This document shows, one piece after another, positions 19,241-19,473 of a DNA stretch of 19,473 bases. Positions within the stretch are counted from its first letter, which is position 1. Each line of letters opens with the position of its first letter. Position numbers and translations under genes: made by a program. Source of the stretch: Ichthyophonus hoferi. Taxonomy: Eukaryota; Opisthokonta; Ichthyosporea; Ichthyophonida; Ichthyophonidae. The stretch spans positions 27,932 through 47,404 of the forward strand of contig NAOQ01000310.1 in NCBI GenBank assembly GCA_002751075.1, read 5' to 3'. The notes below the pieces were generated by a model that saw only the letters and a list, made by a program, of their open reading frames with translations, had not been told where the DNA came from and did no database searches.

Positions 19241-19473
19241 TATAATGTATAGTATCCCAGTATATAGTATAAAGTATATAGTATATAGTATACAGTACAT
19301 AGTATACAATATATAGTATAAAGTATATATTGTATAGTATACTGCAAATAGTATATAGTATATAGTACATAGTATATAGTATACAGTACATAGCATATAG
19401 TATATAGTACATAGTATATAGTATACAGTACATAGTATATAGTATATAGTACATAGTATATAGTATATAGTAC
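19241..19473. repeat. 7-bp tandem array, unit GTATATA, running off the right edge
   Basis: About 230 bases of gtatata, gtacata and gtataca units with few interruptions. Three units make 21 bases, so minus-strand frames stay open and read a seven-residue MYYILYT-like repeat; this accounts for the frames at 19154-19396 and 19206-19454. Variant units recur in a loose higher-order pattern (gtacata every three to four units), which suggests larger blocks duplicated recently. Confidence 0.93.

Noticed and set aside
19154-19454. Two minus-strand frames reading MYYILYT-like repeats
   Set aside because: Products of the 7-bp tandem array lying in a CDC23 intron.
1-19473. Operon, CRISPR array, rRNA or intact tRNA genes
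   Set aside because: The genes are spliced and kilobases apart. The repeats are contiguous tandem arrays without spacers, and no convincing RNA gene fold was found by eye.

Overview
This is a eukaryotic nuclear window. It is strongly AT-rich, with small exons separated by GT...AG introns of about 230 to 1,430 bases, wide non-coding gaps and many short tandem repeats. Three host genes can be recognised, all on the minus strand. From left to right they are a partial SLD5/GINS4-like gene (DNA replication), a nearly complete MRPL3-like gene (mitochondrial ribosomal protein uL3m) and the 3' part of CDC23/APC8 (anaphase-promoting complex). Exons were joined by protein resemblance, splice sites and matching codon phase. 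All joins are phase-consistent except the first MRPL3 exon, which is only a candidate. The proteins look opisthokont-like, but animal-like and fungus-like features are mixed. The introns are long for most fungi, so an early-branching animal such as a sponge, or an unusual early-branching fungal or holozoan lineage, would fit. The lineage cannot be fixed from this window.

Layout: 1-150 is an (ATGT)n microsatellite inside or beyond an SLD5 intron. 281-2468 holds the first three SLD5 exons, with the start codon at 2468-2466 and the rest of the gene off the left edge. An E2F-type site lies about 200 bases upstream of that start. 2469-7262 is non-coding apart from weak, unassigned coding-like relics on the minus strand (about 4108-6190), and includes an 8-bp-unit repeat array (about 3669-3988). 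7263-12822 holds eight confident MRPL3 exons, with a possible first exon at 14556-14587. 12823-16675 is otherwise non-coding as far as can be seen. 16676-18875 holds the last five exons of CDC23; its upstream exons lie beyond the right edge, past a 7-bp-unit tandem array that runs off the window (about 19241-19473).

The genes are single host genes in the same orientation, not an operon. SLD5 and CDC23 both act in the cell cycle (replication initiation and mitotic exit), while MRPL3 acts in mitochondrial translation. No new multi-gene system was found. The most useful observations are a tandem duplication that copied a CDC23 splice acceptor, the E2F-type site upstream of SLD5, a degenerate 10-bp-periodic intronic array, a diverged two-copy dispersed repeat and a nested hairpin in an MRPL3 intron.
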